Source of the DNA: Streptomyces sp. M41(2017)
Lineage (GTDB): Bacteria; Actinomycetota; Actinomycetes; Streptomycetales; Streptomycetaceae
Assembly: GCF_002078175.1 (NCBI RefSeq)
Contig: NZ_MWFK01000002.1
Coordinates: 1,860,001 to 1,924,000 of the forward strand
Reading direction: 5' to 3'
Length of the DNA stretch: 64,000 nt
Shown: in pieces, positions 34,508 through 44,600 of the stretch
Position numbering within the stretch: the stretch's first letter is position 1
Layout: every line of letters begins with the position of its first letter
Program-made: the position numbers and the translations under genes
The notes under the pieces: model-generated
What the model saw: only the letters and a program-made list of their open reading frames with translations
Databases searched by the model: none
What the model was told of the DNA's origin: nothing

Positions 34508-35970
34508 CCGCGCCACCAGCGCACGAGACGCTGCCAGGCGCCGAGCCGGTGGGCGGGCTCGGGTGCCCGGGGCGGCGGGGTGGGTGCCGGGTGCGGTGCG
34601 GGCGCGGCCGGCGCCGCGCCCTCGCTGGTGACCTGCCAGCCGGGCCGCTGCACGGGCAGCGCGCGGACCGAGGGTCGCTGCATGACGTCCTGTGGCGGCC
34701 GGGGCTGGAACCGCACGGGCAGGTCCACGAGGTGGCGTGACGACATGGACCCGCGCCAGCGCAGGTCGCTCTCGGGGCAGTCGAGTTCGACGTCCGGCAG
34801 GCGGAGCAGCAGCGCGTCGACGCCGACGTCGGCGATGGCCCGGCCGATGTCCTGGCCGGGGCACTCGTGGGGCCCTCCGCCGAAGGCGAGGTGGGAGCGG
34901 TTGCCCTGCATGTTGGCGGCCAGGTCGGGGCGGACGCGGGGGTCGACGTTGCCCGGCGCGATCCCGAAGAGGAGTCCGTCGCCCTTGCGGATGCGCTGAC
35001 CGCCCAGTTCCGTCTCCTGCTTCGCGAAGTAGCCGAGGACGGCGCTGAACGGCGGTTCGTTCCACAGGGACTGCTCGACCGCCTCGGGCACCGTCATCTG
35101 CCCGCCGTTGAGCTGGGCGCGGAAGCGCGGGTCGGTGAGGACCATGCGCAGCACGTTGGCGATGAGGTTGGCGGTGGCCTCGTAGGCGGCGAGGAGGACG
35201 AGGCGAAGGTGCTGGGCGACCTCGTCGTCGGTCAGCCCGGCGGGGTGGTTGATGAGGTGACTGGTGAAGTCGTCCTCGGGCATCGTGCGGCGCCGCGCGG
35301 TGTGCTGGGTGAGGACGCCCATCACGTACTCGTTGCTGGCGATGGCGGTGTCGGTGCCCTTGAGCAGGTCGCGGGTGGCCTGCACCATACGGTCGTTGTA
35401 GTCCTCGGGCATGCCGATGATCTCGCAGAGCACGGACATCGGCAGGTGCTCGGCGAACTGTCCGACCAGGTCGGCCTCGCCGAGCTCGCAGAACTCGTTG
35501 ACCAGGCGCTGGGTGGCGCGGTTGATGTAGCGGCGCAGGCTGCGGAAGTCGATGGTGGACATGGCGCCGGTGACCGCTCCGCGCAGCCGCAGGTGTTCGT
35601 CGCCCTCGACGTGGGAGCAGATGGGCTGCCAGGCGATGTGGGGCGCCAGCGGATGGTCGTCGCCCGCGGTGCCGTCCTGGACGGCCGTCCAGAGCCGGCT
35701 GTCACGGGCGAAGTGCGAGGGCGTGCTGACCATGTGGAGGTTCTCGCCGTGCCCGAGGACGACCCAGATCGGCACGTCGTTGTGGAGCAGCACGGGGGCG
35801 ACGGCGCCGTGTTCGGCGCGGAGTTTCTCGTAGAGGGCACCGAGGTCCTCCGCCTCGGGGCCGTAGAGGCGGCGCAGGCCGCCCGGGCCGGTGCTGTGGG
35901 CGGGGCAGCCCGGCGGCGGGCCGAGCGTGGGGTCCTGGGTGCCGGTCGGGGAAGGGGATTCAGGCGTCAC
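34501..35970 (-). CDS. rarE: Cytochrome P450 of the rar conservon, lacking ExxR
   Basis: P450-fold protein of 489 residues encoded as the last gene of the rar conservon. The heme loop FGGGPHECPGQDIGRA contains the axial Cys. The K-helix, normally ExxR, reads VEQSLWNEPP, so both the Glu and the Arg are replaced (QSLW), as reported for CYP157-type P450s. The I-helix reads LLAAYEATANLI rather than AGxxT. A Pro-rich C-terminal tail of about 60 residues is extra. It is cytosolic. Whether it performs monooxygenation or acts as a heme-dependent regulator with the RarA-D complex is unknown. GTG start; 72-bp gap after rarD. Confidence 0.9.
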   Translation of the reverse strand: MTPESPSPTGTQDPTLGPPPGCPAHSTGPGGLRRLYGPEAEDLGALYEKLRAEHGAVAPVLLHNDVPIWVVLGHGENLHMVSTPSHFARDSRLWTAVQDGTAGDDHPLAPHIAWQPICSHVEGDEHLRLRGAVTGAMSTIDFRSLRRYINRATQRLVNEFCELGEADLVGQFAEHLPMSVLCEIIGMPEDYNDRMVQATRDLLKGTDTAIASNEYVMGVLTQHTARRRTMPEDDFTSHLINHPAGLTDDEVAQHLRLVLLAAYEATANLIANVLRMVLTDPRFRAQLNGGQMTVPEAVEQSLWNEPPFSAVLGYFAKQETELGGQRIRKGDGLLFGIAPGNVDPRVRPDLAANMQGNRSHLAFGGGPHECPGQDIGRAIADVGVDALLLRLPDVELDCPESDLRWRGSMSSRHLVDLPVRFQPRPPQDVMQRPSVRALPVQRPGWQVTSEGAAPAAPAPHPAPTPPPRAPEPAHRLGAWQRLVRWWRGY

Positions 35971-36042
35971 GATGATCGCTCCGAAGCTGAAATGAGAGCT
36001 TGTGAGGGGGAGTTGTCGTGCGGGGTCCGTCGCGTGCGGATC

Positions 36043-36663
36043 TCAGGCGGGTGACGAGGTCATCGCCAGCGAGTGCAGGAACCGCATCAGCGTCATCAGG
36101 GTGTCCCGGCTCGACGCTCTGCGCCGGGCGTCGCACTTCACGATCGGGATCTCGTCGGGCAGGTCGAGCGCGGCCCGCAGTTCCTCGACGGGGTACCGCG
36201 GTGCGTCGGGGAAGTCGTTCATGGCGACGACGAACGGCACGCCGCGTTCCTCCAGGCGGCCGATGACGTCGAAGCTGACCTCCAGCCTGCGGGTGTCGAT
36301 CAGCACCACGGCGCCGAGGGCACCCTCGAACAGGCCGTTCCACAGGAACCAGAAGCGTTCCTGGCCCGGGGTGCCGAACAGGTAGAGCACCAGCTGGTCG
36401 GTGATGGAGATCCGGCCGAAGTCCATGGCCACCGTGGTCGCCGTCTTGGTCTCGGACCCGTAGTTGTCGTCGATTCCGATGCCGGCCTGCGTCATGGTCT
36501 CCTCGGTCGTCAGCGGCTTGATCTCGCTGACGGAGCCCACCATGGTCGTCTTGCCGACTCCGAAGCCGCCCACGATCACGATCTTGACCGCCGCCTGCGT
36601 GGTGTGCGGGAGGTGGTCCTCGGCGCGAGGGCCCGTGATGGTGTCAGAGCTTTTGAAGTCCAT
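36043..36663 (-). CDS. rarD: Small GTPase of the rar conservon (CvnD type)
   Basis: Ras-like small GTPase of 206 residues of the actinobacterial conservon (Cvn) family. The P-loop is VIVGGFGVGKTTMVGSVSE, G3 is in DFGRISI, and the FGTPGQERFWFLW stretch is typical of MglA/Cvn GTPases. The G4 element reads MNDF. RarD is thought to bind RarA-C at the membrane and signal in aerial mycelium control. The ATG at 36663 lies inside the end of rarC (20-bp overlap). Confidence 0.95.
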   Translation of the reverse strand: MDFKSSDTITGPRAEDHLPHTTQAAVKIVIVGGFGVGKTTMVGSVSEIKPLTTEETMTQAGIGIDDNYGSETKTATTVAMDFGRISITDQLVLYLFGTPGQERFWFLWNGLFEGALGAVVLIDTRRLEVSFDVIGRLEERGVPFVVAMNDFPDAPRYPVEELRAALDLPDEIPIVKCDARRRASSRDTLMTLMRFLHSLAMTSSPA

Positions 36664-37108
36664 GCATCACCGCTTCGAGGAGGGAACGGTCGGGGAGCGC
36701 CTGACGGACGATCGGGGCGCGCGCCTTCACCAGTTCTGCCGCCAGCAGCTCGGTGAGCAGGACGGTCACCACGCTGAACGGCAGGTTGAGATAGGCCGAG
36801 ATCTCGGCCACGGACAGAGGCGCCCTGCACAGCCGCAGCAGGGCGGACTGCTCGGGCTGGGTGGCGGGGGGCGGTGACTCGGCGCGCGCCACGACGAGGG
36901 TGACGAGGTCGAGTTCGGCCCGGTCGCCGTTCTCGGCGCCGCCCGTGAGCACGTAGAGGCGCTCGGGGTTCTTCGGCTTGCCCGCACCGCCCTCTTCCTC
37001 GGGGCCTTCCCCCTCGGGGCCTTCGGGGCCCGCGAGGGGGACGTCCGTCGTGACGGGTTCGGGGGGCCCTTCCTCGGGTTGGCGCCGCCGGCGTTGCGGA
37101 GGAGTCAT
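36644..37108 (-). CDS. rarC: DUF742 protein of the rar conservon (CvnC type)
   Basis: DUF742 winged-helix-like protein of 154 residues. A charged, Pro/Glu-rich N-terminus (about 1-50) precedes the DUF742 core (RLYVLTGG, LDLVTLVVA, ALLRLCRAPLSVAEISAYLNLPFSVVTVLLTELLA). The core ends with VMHGLQKL. It is a component of the membrane-associated Rar complex together with the roadblock and GTPase proteins. The ATG overlaps the rarB stop by ATGA. Confidence 0.95.
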   Translation of the reverse strand: MTPPQRRRRQPEEGPPEPVTTDVPLAGPEGPEGEGPEEEGGAGKPKNPERLYVLTGGAENGDRAELDLVTLVVARAESPPPATQPEQSALLRLCRAPLSVAEISAYLNLPFSVVTVLLTELLAAELVKARAPIVRQALPDRSLLEAVMHGLQKL

Positions 37109-37512
37109 ACGGTCTGCCCGTTGCGCCGCGGCGGGCTCGTGAGATGGGCGCCGATGCGGACGACGAGGTCGCGCATGCGGTTGCTCATCAGGCCGGGTTC
37201 CGCGGTCTGGTTGGCGAGCACCGCGAGGTAGGCGTTGGGGCCCGCCGACATCAGGTAGAAGTAGCCGCCGTTGATCTCGATGATCACCATGCGCATCCGG
37301 CCGTCGCTGTTGGGGATCTCGCCCGCGACGGCTCCGGCGAGGCTCTGCAGGCCGGCGCAGGCGGCGGCGACACGGTCGGCGGCGTCCGGGTCGCCGCCGT
37401 AGCGGGCGATGCGCAGTCCGTCGGCGGAGAGCACGACGATCTGCCGGATGCCCGGTACCCCGTCGGCGAGATCCTTGAGCATCCAGTCGAAGTTGGCTCG
37501 CTGCTGGATCAC
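37105..37512 (-). CDS. rarB: Roadblock/LC7 protein of the rar conservon (CvnB type)
   Basis: Roadblock/LC7-domain protein of 135 residues. The typical pattern is FDWMLKDLADGVPGIRQIVVLSADGLRIARY, followed by ADRVAAACAGLQSLAGAVAGE. Roadblock proteins act as GTPase-activating or scaffold partners of MglA-like GTPases, here RarD. GTG start (37510-37512) overlaps the rarA stop (GTGA). It is one of five coupled genes. Confidence 0.95.
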   Translation of the reverse strand: MIQQRANFDWMLKDLADGVPGIRQIVVLSADGLRIARYGGDPDAADRVAAACAGLQSLAGAVAGEIPNSDGRMRMVIIEINGGYFYLMSAGPNAYLAVLANQTAEPGLMSNRMRDLVVRIGAHLTSPPRRNGQTV

Positions 37513-39104
37513 TTGAGGTCCCCCTCGTCGTCGCCCTCGGCAGGGGCCGGCTGGTTGTCCGTGCTGGATGCGGTCGGGTCCGGGTCGCCCTTGAGGCCGT
37601 TCATGAACGCCTCGACCCACAGGCCGGGTTCGGGTTCGTCCTTCGGCTCCGGTCGGGGCGCGGGCGCCCACGAGGGTCCGGTGCCGGCGGCCTCCGCGGC
37701 CTCCAGGGCCCGCGCCTCGGCGATCCGCTGGCTGAGTGGCACCTTGACCCGGCTGCGGCGCTGCGGCAGGCCGTTCGGCGCCCATTCGGTGACGACCGGG
37801 ACGTCGTCCTCGCGGGGGTCGCGGGGGTCGCCGCTCGACGAGGGGACGCGGGGGCCGGTGGTGGGACGGCGCTTCTTGGGCTTGCGGGCGGGAGCCTCGA
37901 CCCCGCCGGTGTCGATGCCCGTCACGGAGGTGGCCCCGATGCCGTGCGCGAGACCGGGCGCGAAGTCGGTGGTGAGCATGTCGCGCGGGGCGACGAGGAC
38001 GGCGCGGACACCGCCGTACGCGGACTGCCGCAGCGAGATCTGCATGCTGTACATCTGCGCGAGTCGGCCGACGACCGCCATCCCGAGGCGGGGTGCCTGA
38101 CCCATCACGTTCGGGTCGACGCCCGCGGCGGCCAGCCGGAGGAGCTCCTCGATCTTGCCGCGGGACTCGTCGCTGAGGCTGACGCCGCCGTCCTCGATCT
38201 CGATGGCGACGCCGGTCTGCACCTCGATGGCGGTGACGTGCACCTTGGTGTGCGGCGGCGAGTAGCGGGTGGCGTTGTCGAGGAGTTCGGCCAGCGCGTG
38301 GATGAGCGGTTCGACGGAGACACCCGTGACGGCGACGTCGACGATGTTGTGCAGCTCGATGCGCCGGTACTCCAGGATGCGGGACATCGCGCCGCGCAGC
38401 ACGCTGAACAGCGGTACGGGCTCGGGCCACTGGCGGCCGGGGCGGCCGCCGCCGAGCACGGCGATGGAGTCGGCGAGCCGGCCGATCAGCGCGGTGCCGT
38501 GGTCGATGCGCAGCAGGTCGTCGAAGACCTCGGGGTTGCGCCCGTGGTCCTCCTCCATCTCGCGGAGTTCGTTGTTCTGCTGGTGGACGATGGCCTGCAC
38601 GCGCCGGGCGATGTTGACGAAGGAGCGCTGCGCGGCGTCGCGCATCGACTCCTCGGTGTCGACGATCTTGAGGAGCTTCTTCAGCAGGTCCTTCTGGGAC
38701 TCGGGCAGTTCGCGATGGCCGGGGTCGTCGCGGCCGAGCGTGCGCACGACCTCCGAGGGGGAGTCGCCGCCGTGCAGCCGGTCGAGCGCGAGCGGGACGA
38801 TCTCCTCGGTGAAGTGCACGATCTCCTGATCGTGCGCGGCGATGCGCTGCTCCAGGTATGCGGTGCGGCGTGCGAAGTCGGCCCGCAGTTCCCGGGCGAC
38901 CCGGCCGCGGCGGACGGCCTCACCGGCGATCGTGATGACCAACAGGGTGGCGAAGCCGCCGCACAGGGCGACCGCGGTCCGGGCCGGCTCCGTCACCAGG
39001 GCGACTGCGGCGCCGGTGGCCACGGCCATCAGTATCGCGGGCAGCAACAGCACCCGCGCGTAGGGAAGTTCACGGCCACCGGGAGGCGATTGAACACTCA
39101 CCAT
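37509..39104 (-). CDS. rarA: Sensor kinase-like membrane protein of the rar conservon (CvnA type)
   Basis: Kinase-like sensor of 531 residues. Two N-terminal helices (VLLLPAILMAVATGAAVALV and TAVALCGGFATLLVITIAGEA) are followed by a long coiled-coil/dimerisation region. A GHKL ATPase domain has the N-box LAELLDNATRYSPP and the G-box LGMAVVGRLA. There is no canonical HisKA phospho-acceptor motif, as in other Cvn kinases. A disordered basic/acidic tail (about 410-531) ends the protein. The ATG at 39104 has GAGGGC upstream. First gene of rarA-E, known in S. coelicolor to affect aerial development. Confidence 0.93.
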   Translation of the reverse strand: MVSVQSPPGGRELPYARVLLLPAILMAVATGAAVALVTEPARTAVALCGGFATLLVITIAGEAVRRGRVARELRADFARRTAYLEQRIAAHDQEIVHFTEEIVPLALDRLHGGDSPSEVVRTLGRDDPGHRELPESQKDLLKKLLKIVDTEESMRDAAQRSFVNIARRVQAIVHQQNNELREMEEDHGRNPEVFDDLLRIDHGTALIGRLADSIAVLGGGRPGRQWPEPVPLFSVLRGAMSRILEYRRIELHNIVDVAVTGVSVEPLIHALAELLDNATRYSPPHTKVHVTAIEVQTGVAIEIEDGGVSLSDESRGKIEELLRLAAAGVDPNVMGQAPRLGMAVVGRLAQMYSMQISLRQSAYGGVRAVLVAPRDMLTTDFAPGLAHGIGATSVTGIDTGGVEAPARKPKKRRPTTGPRVPSSSGDPRDPREDDVPVVTEWAPNGLPQRRSRVKVPLSQRIAEARALEAAEAAGTGPSWAPAPRPEPKDEPEPGLWVEAFMNGLKGDPDPTASSTDNQPAPAEGDDEGDLK

Positions 39105-39420
39105 GTATGCCCTCTGAGACAGGTCGGCTGGGGGGGTGGGGGATGTTTGTGGGGAAACGGCATGGATCGGCATGGATCAAACTGAATCTTCGGAACCTTT
39201 GGGAACAAGCGCACGAATACATCTCAACTCGGTGCGCTGCGGGCGAGCTTAGTCCGACCGGATCATCGCTGTGTCATATTCAGCAAGCACCTGAAATCGC
39301 CCTCGCGACTGGAGTACCCTCAGCCCCATTTGTACGCTGAGCCTCCATTCGAACACACTGCGTGACCATGTGCGGGCATACGAAAACCGCAGCTCGCAGG
39401 GGTGACGGCGGCTCGGAGTC
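39105..39420. other. Gene-free region upstream of rarA
   Basis: 316 bp between the end of the TetR gene and rarA, both on the minus strand. It is notably A/T-richer than its surroundings (about 39160-39320), as expected for a promoter region. A minus-strand TAAGCT at about 39246-39251 is a possible -10. No gene, operator palindrome or strong terminator is evident. Confidence 0.45.
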
Positions 39421-40047
39421 TCAGACTCCGGCGATGCGCAGCGCCGCGTCGGCGGTCGCCTCGGCGAAGGCGGACACCGGGCGGTCCGGATCGGAGCGGT
39501 GCACGAGGATGACGCCCTCGATGAGCCCGAACACGAGGTCCGTCCGCAGGTCCAGGTCGCTCTTGGCGAGCGCGCCGCCCGCCGGGGTGGCCGCCAGCAA
39601 CTGACGGTAGGTGTCCTTCAGTTCCGCACGCACGGCATGGAACCCGGCGAAGCGTTCGGCGCGCACCTCGGGCAGCAGGTAGAGGCCGCCGAGGTTGTGC
39701 GGGCCGCCGCACAGCAGTTCCACGTCGGTGCGGCACAGCCGCCACAGCCTCCGCCCGGCGGGCTCCGCGTCCTCGGCGAGGAGCCGGCGGGCGAGCGCCA
39801 GCGAGGGGGTGACCGTGGACTCCAGGAGCTCGGCGAGCAGCTCCTCCTTGCCGGACACGTAGTGGTACATGGACGCCTGGCGCATACCGGCCCGTTCGGC
39901 GACCGCGCGGGTGGTGGTGGCGGCGTAACCCCGGGCGGTGAACAACTCGGCTGCCGCGTCGAGCAGTTCGGCCCGCGGGGTGAGACCGCTGTCCGGCCGC
40001 TGCGCGGCGCGCGGCCTGCCGACCCGTCGCCCGCCGTCCGTTCCCAT
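39421..40047 (-). CDS. TetR family regulator of the carboxylase operon
   Basis: TetR-type repressor of 208 residues. The HTH is in the N-terminal helix bundle (AAELFTARGYAATTTRAVAERAGMRQASMYHYVSGKEELL, about 30-70). The C-terminal ligand-binding domain is at about 80-200. The ATG at 40047 has GAGGATCG upstream, and the longer frame extends into noncoding DNA. It is divergent from the carboxylase operon. The perfect palindrome at 40215-40236 between them is the natural operator, with a second copy in front of the APC permease. The ligand is probably the substrate or an intermediate of the pathway. Confidence 0.92.
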   Translation of the reverse strand: MGTDGGRRVGRPRAAQRPDSGLTPRAELLDAAAELFTARGYAATTTRAVAERAGMRQASMYHYVSGKEELLAELLESTVTPSLALARRLLAEDAEPAGRRLWRLCRTDVELLCGGPHNLGGLYLLPEVRAERFAGFHAVRAELKDTYRQLLAATPAGGALAKSDLDLRTDLVFGLIEGVILVHRSDPDRPVSAFAEATADAALRIAGV

Positions 40048-40214
40048 GCGTTCGATCCTCGCACACACGGCGCGCACCGGACGGGCGCCGGGAGCCCCGC
40101 GGCCGACTCCGCGAGGCGGCCCTCCGGGCACCGGTCCTTCGCGGGCGTTACGCGTGAGGGACCGGTAACGGCGCGGCAACACACGGGACATGGCGCCGAC
40201 CCACCCCGCCCCTA

Positions 40215-40236
40215 ATTTCTGTCGGGCGACAGAAAT
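40215..40236 (+). promoter_or_regulatory. TetR-type operator of the carboxylase operon
   Basis: Perfect palindrome: ATTTCTGTC, spacer GGGC, GACAGAAAT. It overlaps TAATTT (40213-40218), a possible -10, and ends 24 bp before the first gene. A near-identical copy is at 31935-31956. Confidence 0.8.
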
Positions 40237-40260
40237 GACCCAGGAGCCGGAGGACCCGCG

Positions 40261-41085
40261 ATGGCGACAGCGACCACGCACGGAGCACGCGACCACGCCC
40301 GTGCCCAGGAGGGGACCCGCGCCGAGGCCATGCCCGTGGTCCCCGCGGGCGACTGGCCCACGCCCCCCTGCGAGGCGGGCCACCTGGTATGGGCGGAGAC
40401 GGTGGCGGGCGGCGGCTACACGCACAGGGTGCTGGCCCGGGGCACGGAGCTGCGGCTGACCGACCTCGTGGGCGACGCCTGCGCGCATCTGCTGCTGTAC
40501 GTCGCGGACCGCCCGTGGGAGCGCCTGAACGTCGCGGACACCGTCAAGGTCCAGTGGAACGCCTACCTGGGCGAGGGACGGCTCCTCCTCTCCGACCAGG
40601 GCCGTGTCCTGGCCTCGGTGGTCAGCGACTCCTCCGGCCGGCACGACGCCCTGTGCGGCACCTCCACGCTCGTACGCAACACACGGCGGTACGGGGACGG
40701 GACACCGCAGTCCGCTTCCCCGGCCGGACGGGAGCTGTTCAAGCTGGCCGCCGCCAAGAACGGGCTCGGGCCCCGCGACCTGCCCCCGTCGCTCTCCTTC
40801 TTCCAGGGCGTCGAGGTGCGCGAGGACGGCTCGCTGGACTTCACCGGCTCGGCAGGCCCCGGCGGGAGCGTCACCCTCCGCGCCGAACAGGACGTCACCG
40901 TGCTCGTCGCGAACGTGCCGCACCCGGCCGACCCGCGCTCCGCCTACACGAGCACCCCGCTGGAGGTACTGGCCTGGCGCTCCGCGGCGACCGCTCCGGG
41001 CGACCCGCTGTGGGAGGCCACGCCCGAGGGCCGTCGCGCGTTCCTCAACACCGCCGAATTCCTTGCCACGAGGGGGCTCGCATGA
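40261..41085 (+). CDS. DUF1989 urea carboxylase-associated protein / carboxyguanidine deiminase subunit, first
   Basis: DUF1989 protein of 274 residues, the larger of the two paralogous urea carboxylase-associated proteins. The core has GGGYTHRVLARGTELRLTDL, ACAHLLLYVADRPWERLNVADTVKVQWN and DALCGTSTLV, where the Cys may bind metal. This pair (CgdAB) was shown elsewhere to deiminate carboxyguanidine to allophanate, which points to guanidine rather than urea as substrate. The ATG at 40261 follows GGAGG. The stop overlaps the next gene by ATGA. Confidence 0.9.
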   Translation: MATATTHGARDHARAQEGTRAEAMPVVPAGDWPTPPCEAGHLVWAETVAGGGYTHRVLARGTELRLTDLVGDACAHLLLYVADRPWERLNVADTVKVQWNAYLGEGRLLLSDQGRVLASVVSDSSGRHDALCGTSTLVRNTRRYGDGTPQSASPAGRELFKLAAAKNGLGPRDLPPSLSFFQGVEVREDGSLDFTGSAGPGGSVTLRAEQDVTVLVANVPHPADPRSAYTSTPLEVLAWRSAATAPGDPLWEATPEGRRAFLNTAEFLATRGLA

Positions 41086-41681
41086 CCCACGTCACCGTCC
41101 CGGCCCGGGCCGCCTGGTCGGCGGTCGTCCGCACCGGCGAGACGCTCATCGTCACCGATCTGCACGGCAATCAGGCCGTCGACTTCCTGGTGTACGACGC
41201 CGGGGACACCGCCGTCCGCTACAGCGCGCCCGACACCGTCCAGGCGCAGGGCGGCATCTTCCTGACCACGGGAAGTGTCCTGATGTCGAACGAGCACACC
41301 CCGTTGATGACCGTCACGGCGGACGAGGTCGGCCGGCACGACACGGTCGGCGGCGCCTGCTCCAAGGAGTCGAACACCCTGCGGTACGGGCACCACACCT
41401 GGTCCCAGCACGCCTGCGTCGAGAACTTCCTCGCGGAGGGCGCCCGGTACGGCCTCGGCAAGCGCGACCTCGTCTCGAACATCAACTGGTACATGAACGT
41501 GCCGGTCGAGAAGGACGGCACCCTCGGCATCGTCGACGGCATCTCCTCCCCCGGACTGCGGCTGACGCTGCGCGCCGAGCGCGACGTGATCGTCCTGGTG
41601 TCCAACTGCCCCCAGATCAACAACCCGTGCAACGGCTTCGAACCGACCGCGGTCGCGATGACGATCGGAGCGCCGGCATGA
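41082..41681 (+). CDS. DUF1989 urea carboxylase-associated protein / carboxyguanidine deiminase subunit, second
   Basis: DUF1989 protein of 199 residues, paralogue of the preceding gene. GETLIVTDLHGNQAVDFLVYDA, LMSNEHTPLMTVTADEVGRHD and GGACSKESNTLRYG hold the His and Cys expected for metal binding. The end NPCNGFEPTAVAM is typical. Predicted to form a heteromeric carboxyguanidine deiminase with the first subunit. It overlaps both neighbours by ATGA, so the three proteins are made in balance. Confidence 0.92.
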   Translation: MTHVTVPARAAWSAVVRTGETLIVTDLHGNQAVDFLVYDAGDTAVRYSAPDTVQAQGGIFLTTGSVLMSNEHTPLMTVTADEVGRHDTVGGACSKESNTLRYGHHTWSQHACVENFLAEGARYGLGKRDLVSNINWYMNVPVEKDGTLGIVDGISSPGLRLTLRAERDVIVLVSNCPQINNPCNGFEPTAVAMTIGAPA

Positions 41682-44600
41682 CGTTCGACACGCTGCTCGT
41701 CGCCAACCGGGGCGAGATCGCGGTCCGGATCATCCGCAGCGCCCGCGAACTCGGCCTGCGCACGGTCGCCGTGTACTCCGACGCGGACCGGGCCGCCCCG
41801 CACGTCCGGCTCGCCGACGAGGCCGTACGGCTCGGTCCCGCGCCCGCCAAGGAGTCGTACCTCGACGCCGACCTCGTCCTGAAGGCGGCCAAGGACACCG
41901 GGGCGGGGGCGATCCACCCGGGGTACGGATTCCTCTCCGAGGACGCGGCGTTCGCGCGGCGCTGCGAGGACGCCGGCATCGTGTTCGTCGGTCCGACGCC
42001 GGAGCAGCTCGAACTGTTCGGCGCCAAGCACACGGCGCGGGCGGCGGCCCTGGCGGCGGGCGTGCCGCTGGCCCCGGGCACGGATCTGCTGGCCGGGCTC
42101 CCCGAGGCACGGGAGGCCGCCGGACGCATCGGCTATCCCGTGATGCTCAAGGCCACGGGCGGGGGTGGCGGAATCGGTATGTCGGCATGTCGCTCGGACA
42201 CCGAACTGGCCGAGGCCTGGGAGCGGGTCCAGCGGGTCGCGGCGGCTTCGTTCTCCTCGTCCGGCGTGTTCCTGGAGCGCCTCGTCGAGGACGCGCGCCA
42301 CATCGAGGTGCAGGTCTTCGGCGACGGCCTCGGCCGGGTCGTCACCCTCGGCGACCGCGACTGCTCGCTCCAGCGCCGCAACCAGAAGGTCCTGGAGGAG
42401 GCACCCGCGCCGGGCCTCCCGGAAGCGGTGCGGACACGCCTCGCCACCGCCGCACGCGAACTGTGCGCCTCGGTCGACTACCGCTCGGCCGGCACCGTCG
42501 AGTTCGTGTACGACGCCGCCCGCGAGGAGGCCTACTTCCTGGAGGTCAACACCCGGCTCCAGGTGGAACATCCGGTCACCGAGGAGATCTACGGCGTCGA
42601 CCTCGTCGGCTGGATGCTGCGGCTGGCCCGCGGCGAGTCCTCCGTCGTCCGGGATCCGGGGACACCGCGTGGGCACGCGGTCGAGGCACGGCTGTACGCC
42701 GAGGACCCCTCCCGTGAACACCGGCCGAGCGCGGGCCTGCTGACCCGGGTCGAGTTCCCCGGCGGTGTCCGCGTGGACGGCTGGATCGAGGCCGGCACCG
42801 AGGTCACCACCTCGTACGACCCGATGCTCGCCAAGGTCGTCGCGTACGGCACCGACCGCGCCCACGCCCTGGAGCGGCTCGACGAGGCGCTGGCCAGGAC
42901 CCGGGTGGACGGCATCGAGACCAACCTCGGGCTGGTGCGGGCCGCGCTCGCCGAGCCCGCCTTCCGGCGGGCGGCCCACTCCACCGCGACCCTGGCCGCC
43001 GTGAGCGACCCCACCCCGCGGATCGAGGTCGTGTCCGGCGGCACGCTCACCACTGTGCAGGACTGGCCGGGCCGCACCGGCTACTGGCAGGTCGGCGTCC
43101 CGCCCTGCGGCCCGATGGACGACCTCTCCTTCCGGCTCGGCAACCGGGCGCTCGGCAACACCGAGGGCGCGCCGGGCCTCGAATGCACCCTGCAGGGACC
43201 GGCGTTGCGGTTCACCCGCACGACGACGGTGTGCGTCACCGGTGCACCCGCACCGGTCACGGTGGACGGCACGGAGGTCGGCCGCTGGGAGCCGGTGACC
43301 GTACCGGCCGGATCGGTCCTGGAGATCGGCGCGCCCACCGGGCACGGCCTGCGCACCTACGTGCTGTTCGCGGGCGGCGGCCTGGACGTGCCCGCCTTCC
43401 TCGGCAGCGCCGCCACCTTCACCCTCGGCCGGTTCGGCGGCCACGGCGGCCGGGCCCTGCGCACCGGCGACGTGCTGCACGGCGGAACCGTCACCGGCGC
43501 GGGCACACCCGTGGCGCCCGGCGACCGGCCCGTTTTCACGGACGTGTGGCGGATCGGCGCCCTCGAAGGCCCGCACGCGGCACCGGAGTTCTTCACCGAG
43601 GACGACATCGAAGACTTCTACGCCGCCGACTGGAAGGTCCACTTCAACTCGGCCCGCACCGGGGTGCGGCTCGTCGGACCGAAGCCGCGCTGGGCCCGCA
43701 GCGACGGCGGCGAGGCGGGACTGCACCCGTCGAACATCCACGACACGCCCTACTCGGTCGGCGCGGTCGACTACACCGGGGACATGCCGGTGCTCCTCGG
43801 CCCGGACGGCCCCTCACTCGGCGGCTTCGTCTGCCCGGCGACCGTGGTCAGCACGGAGCGCTGGAAGCTCGGCCAGCTCCGCCCCGGCGACACCGTGCGG
43901 TTCGGGCCACTGGCCGACGACGGCTCGCCGCGCCCCGCGATCGTCGACGGCGGGGTGCTCGCGCGGGACGGCGACGTGACGTACCGCCGCAGCGGCGACG
44001 ACAACCTGCTGGTGGAGTTCGGGCCCATGCAGCTGGACCTCGCGCTGCGCATGCGGGTCCACGCACTGATGGAGGCGGTGGCGGAGGCCGGACTCGACGG
44101 GGTGGCCGACCTGACCCCGGGCATCCGCTCCCTCCAGATCCGCACCGACCCGGCCCGGCTCCCCCAGCGGCAACTCCTGGAAGCGGTACGGGAGACGGTC
44201 CGCGCCCTCCCCCCGAGCGACCAGCTCGTCGTCCCCTCCCGGACGGTCCATCTGCCGCTCTCCTGGGACGACCCGGCCACCCGCGAGGCGATCGCCCGCT
44301 ACATGGCGGGCGTGCGCGACGACGCGCCCTGGTGCCCGTGGAACATCGAGTTCATCCGCCGGGTGAACGGCCTGGACTCGGTGGACGACGTGTACCGCAC
44401 GGTCTTCGACGCGGAGTACCTCGTCCTCGGGCTGGGCGACGTCTACCTCGGCGCCCCGGTCGCCACCCCGCTCGACCCCCGCCACCGCCTGGTCACCACG
44501 AAGTACAACCCGGCGCGCACCTGGACCGCGGAGAACTCGGTCGGCATCGGCGGCGCCTATCTGTGCGTGTACGGCATGGAGGGCCCCGGCGGCTACCAGT

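Noticed and set aside
39105..40260. Guanidine (ykkC) riboswitch near the carboxylase operon
   Set aside because: The leader from the operator to the first gene is only 24 bp, with no room for an aptamer.
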